Of a stretch of 15,269 bases of DNA, positions 13,508 through 15,269 are shown piece by piece (positions within the stretch are counted from its first letter, which is position 1; every line of letters begins with the position of its first letter). Source of the DNA: SFWF01 sp045587065 (lineage in GTDB: Bacteria > Bacillota > Clostridia > Oscillospirales > Acutalibacteraceae). The DNA is taken from positions 1-15,269 of the forward strand of contig JAZNBQ010000120.1 of NCBI GenBank assembly GCA_045587065.1, given 5' to 3'. The notes beneath the pieces are model-generated. The model saw only the letters and a program-made list of their open reading frames with translations, had not been told where the DNA came from and did not search any database. A program made the translations under genes and the position numbers.

Positions 13508-15269
13508 TATTTGTTTTTAGCCTCAAATTTCATTCGTTGTTCTTTTTCGAGAATTCTCTTTCTAAGTCTAATAGATTTAGGTGTAATTTCTACAAGTTCA
13601 TCATTTTTAATAAACTCTAACGCCTGTTCTAGAGAAAGTGTTGAATGAGGAACAAGTCTAAGAGCATCATCTGAACCTGCAGCGCGCATATTTGTTGCTT
13701 GCTTTTTCTTGCATACGTTGCAAACAATATCTTCGTTTTTAGGATTTTCTCCAACTATCATTCCTTCATACACCTTAACACCGGGTCCAATAAATAATCT
13801 TCCGCGAGACTGTGTGTTATAAAGTCCATAACCGGTTGACTCTCCTGTTTCATGAACAACTATGGAACCGGTTAGTCTGTTTTCTATATCTCCTTTGTAC
13901 TCCTCATAACCATTAAAGATATGATTCATAATACCGTTACCGTTTGTATCGGTAAGGAATTGAGAACGATAACCAATAAGGCCACGTGCAGGTATTAAGA
14001 ATTCAAGATGAGATGTTCCTCCCTCTCGTGTTCCCATATTTTTAAGTTCTGCTTTTCTAGTTCCAAGACGTTCCATTACAGGACCAACATAATCCTGTGG
14101 AACTTCAATCATTAAGAGCTCTATCGGTTCATGTAGTTTGCCGTTAATAGTCTTATAAATAACTTCAGGAGGAGAAACCTGGAACTCGTAGCCTTGTCTT
14201 CTCATTGTTTCAATAAGAATAGAAAGGTGCAACTCTCCCCTTCCTGAAACCTTAAACGTATCAACAGAGTCAGTTTCATCAACTCTTAAAGATACATTTG
14301 TTTCGACTTCTTTAAATAATCTGTCCCTTAAATTTCTTGAAGTAACAAACTTTCCTTCTTTTCCGGCAAAACGAGAATTATTTACCATAAAATTCATGGA
14401 AAGTGTAGGTTCATCAATCTTGATAAAGGGCAATGGCTCAATATGCTCTCTGTCGCATGCGGTTTCGCCGATGTTTAGTTTTTCAATACCTGCTACCTGA
14501 ACAATATCTCCAAAAGTAGCAGTTTGTGTTTCAACACGTTTTAGGCCTTCATAGGTGAAAATTTTACTGATTTTTACAATAGAATTTGTGCCGTCATCAT
14601 GACAGAGCGCAACAGACTGACCGGCATGAAGAGTACCACGTTCAATTCTTCCAACGCCAATACGACCTAAATATTCATCATATTCAATATTAGAGAAAAG
14701 CAACTGCAATGGAGCATCACCGTCACCAACAGGTGCAGTAATTTCATTAACAATTATATCAAATAATGGTCGCAAATCTGTTCCTGCTTCATCAGGAGAT
14801 AAAGTTGCATAGCCATCTTTACCAGAAGCGTATACAACAGGAAAATCAATTTGGTCATCATCTGCCCCAAGCTCGATAAACAGGTCTAAAACTCCATCAA
14901 CAACCTCAAGTGGTCTGGCCATTGGTCTGTCTATTTTATTAACAACAACAATTACTTTTTTGCCAAGTGACAAAGCCTTTTTTAAAACAAAACGTGTTTG
15001 AGGCATACATCCTTCAAAAGCATCAACCAGGAGTAAAACACCATCAACCATAGTAAGTATTCTTTCAACTTCCCCACCGAAATCAGCGTGGCCGGGTGTA
15101 TCGATAATATTAATCTTAATATCCTTATACATAACGCTTGTATTTTTAGAAAGAATGGTTATACCTCTTTCTCGTTCCAAGTCGTTGGAATCCATAACAC
15201 GGTCATCAACAGATTCATTTGTTCTGAACGTGCGGCTTTGCTTTAAAAGACCATCAACCAATGTAGTCT
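13507..15269 (-). CDS. typA: TypA/BipA ribosome-associated GTPase (5' end outside window)
   Basis: Translational GTPase related to EF-G that binds the ribosome and helps 50S assembly and stress or cold adaptation. 586 codons are visible. The frame is open to the right edge, reading TTLVDGLLKQS at its start, so only about 24 N-terminal residues including most of the P loop (GHVDHGK) are missing. Visible G motifs are RERGITI (switch I), DTPGHADFGGEV (G3) and NKIDRP (G4). Then come the beta-barrel domain 2, EF-G-like domains with GRGELHLSILIE, and the TypA-specific C-terminal part with EYKGDIENRLTGS and a basic end. The stop overlaps the exonuclease ATG. The sequence contains no sign of a break, and the match to the family is very strong. 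Confidence 0.97.
   Translation of the reverse strand, partial: TTLVDGLLKQSRTFRTNESVDDRVMDSNDLERERGITILSKNTSVMYKDIKINIIDTPGHADFGGEVERILTMVDGVLLLVDAFEGCMPQTRFVLKKALSLGKKVIVVVNKIDRPMARPLEVVDGVLDLFIELGADDDQIDFPVVYASGKDGYATLSPDEAGTDLRPLFDIIVNEITAPVGDGDAPLQLLFSNIEYDEYLGRIGVGRIERGTLHAGQSVALCHDDGTNSIVKISKIFTYEGLKRVETQTATFGDIVQVAGIEKLNIGETACDREHIEPLPFIKIDEPTLSMNFMVNNSRFAGKEGKFVTSRNLRDRLFKEVETNVSLRVDETDSVDTFKVSGRGELHLSILIETMRRQGYEFQVSPPEVIYKTINGKLHEPIELLMIEVPQDYVGPVMERLGTRKAELKNMGTREGGTSHLEFLIPARGLIGYRSQFLTDTNGNGIMNHIFNGYEEYKGDIENRLTGSIVVHETGESTGYGLYNTQSRGRLFIGPGVKVYEGMIVGENPKNEDIVCNVCKKKQATNMRAAGSDDALRLVPHSTLSLEQALEFIKNDELVEITPKSIRLRKRILEKEQRMKFEAKNK

Noticed and set aside
1..15269. CRISPR arrays, insertion sequences, toxin-antitoxin pairs, rRNA genes
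   Set aside because: No regularly spaced repeats, transposase motifs, paired small genes or rRNA-like segments were seen on either strand.

Overview
The window is a low-GC, gene-dense bacterial chromosome segment. The best guess for the source is a gut-living anaerobe of the Clostridia (Ruminococcaceae/Oscillospiraceae type). This rests on the gene order rsmB-rlmN-prpC-prkC-rsgA, which is typical of Firmicutes, on a DUF4364 protein, on consensus sigma-A promoters with strong AGGAGG-type ribosome sites, and on a bile salt hydrolase, which points to a bile-exposed intestinal habitat. The taxonomic guess is inference only.

Left third (1-5530, + strand): a tightly packed operon. The 3' part of rsmB (16S rRNA m5C methyltransferase) is followed by rlmN (23S rRNA/tRNA m2A methyltransferase), prpC (PP2C phosphatase), prkC (PASTA Ser/Thr kinase) and rsgA (30S assembly GTPase). 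It ends in a strong hairpin terminator. Together these genes handle ribosome modification and assembly plus reversible Ser/Thr phosphorylation linked to the cell wall.

Middle (5533-9213, - strand): convergent to the first operon. A promoter-proximal DUF4364 winged-helix-like gene is followed by a three-gene membrane cluster resembling RnfD, RnfE and RnfA. The electron-handling subunits RnfB, RnfC and RnfG are absent, and several conserved cluster-ligand cysteines appear lost. This is the most unusual locus in the window. Upstream lies a two-domain FkbM-type methyltransferase gene with its own promoter.

Centre-right (9296-10535, + strand): tRNA-Arg(CCT) with its own promoter and terminator, then a bile salt hydrolase gene closed by a terminator. 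These are the only + strand genes in the right two thirds. They are followed by a convergent XerC/D-type tyrosine recombinase. The recombinase has a long, structured 5' leader (about 170 nt) downstream of a consensus promoter. The leader holds a perfect 12-6-12 palindrome and a pair of mutually exclusive stems.

Right (11767-15269, - strand): typA/bipA (5' end cut by the window edge), a DEDDh exonuclease with a C-terminal zinc ribbon, and a PflA/PflX-like radical SAM protein. The three are joined by overlapping stop/start codons. No CRISPR array, insertion sequence or rRNA gene was seen. No gene-free stretch exceeds 300 bases; the longest is 11546-11766.
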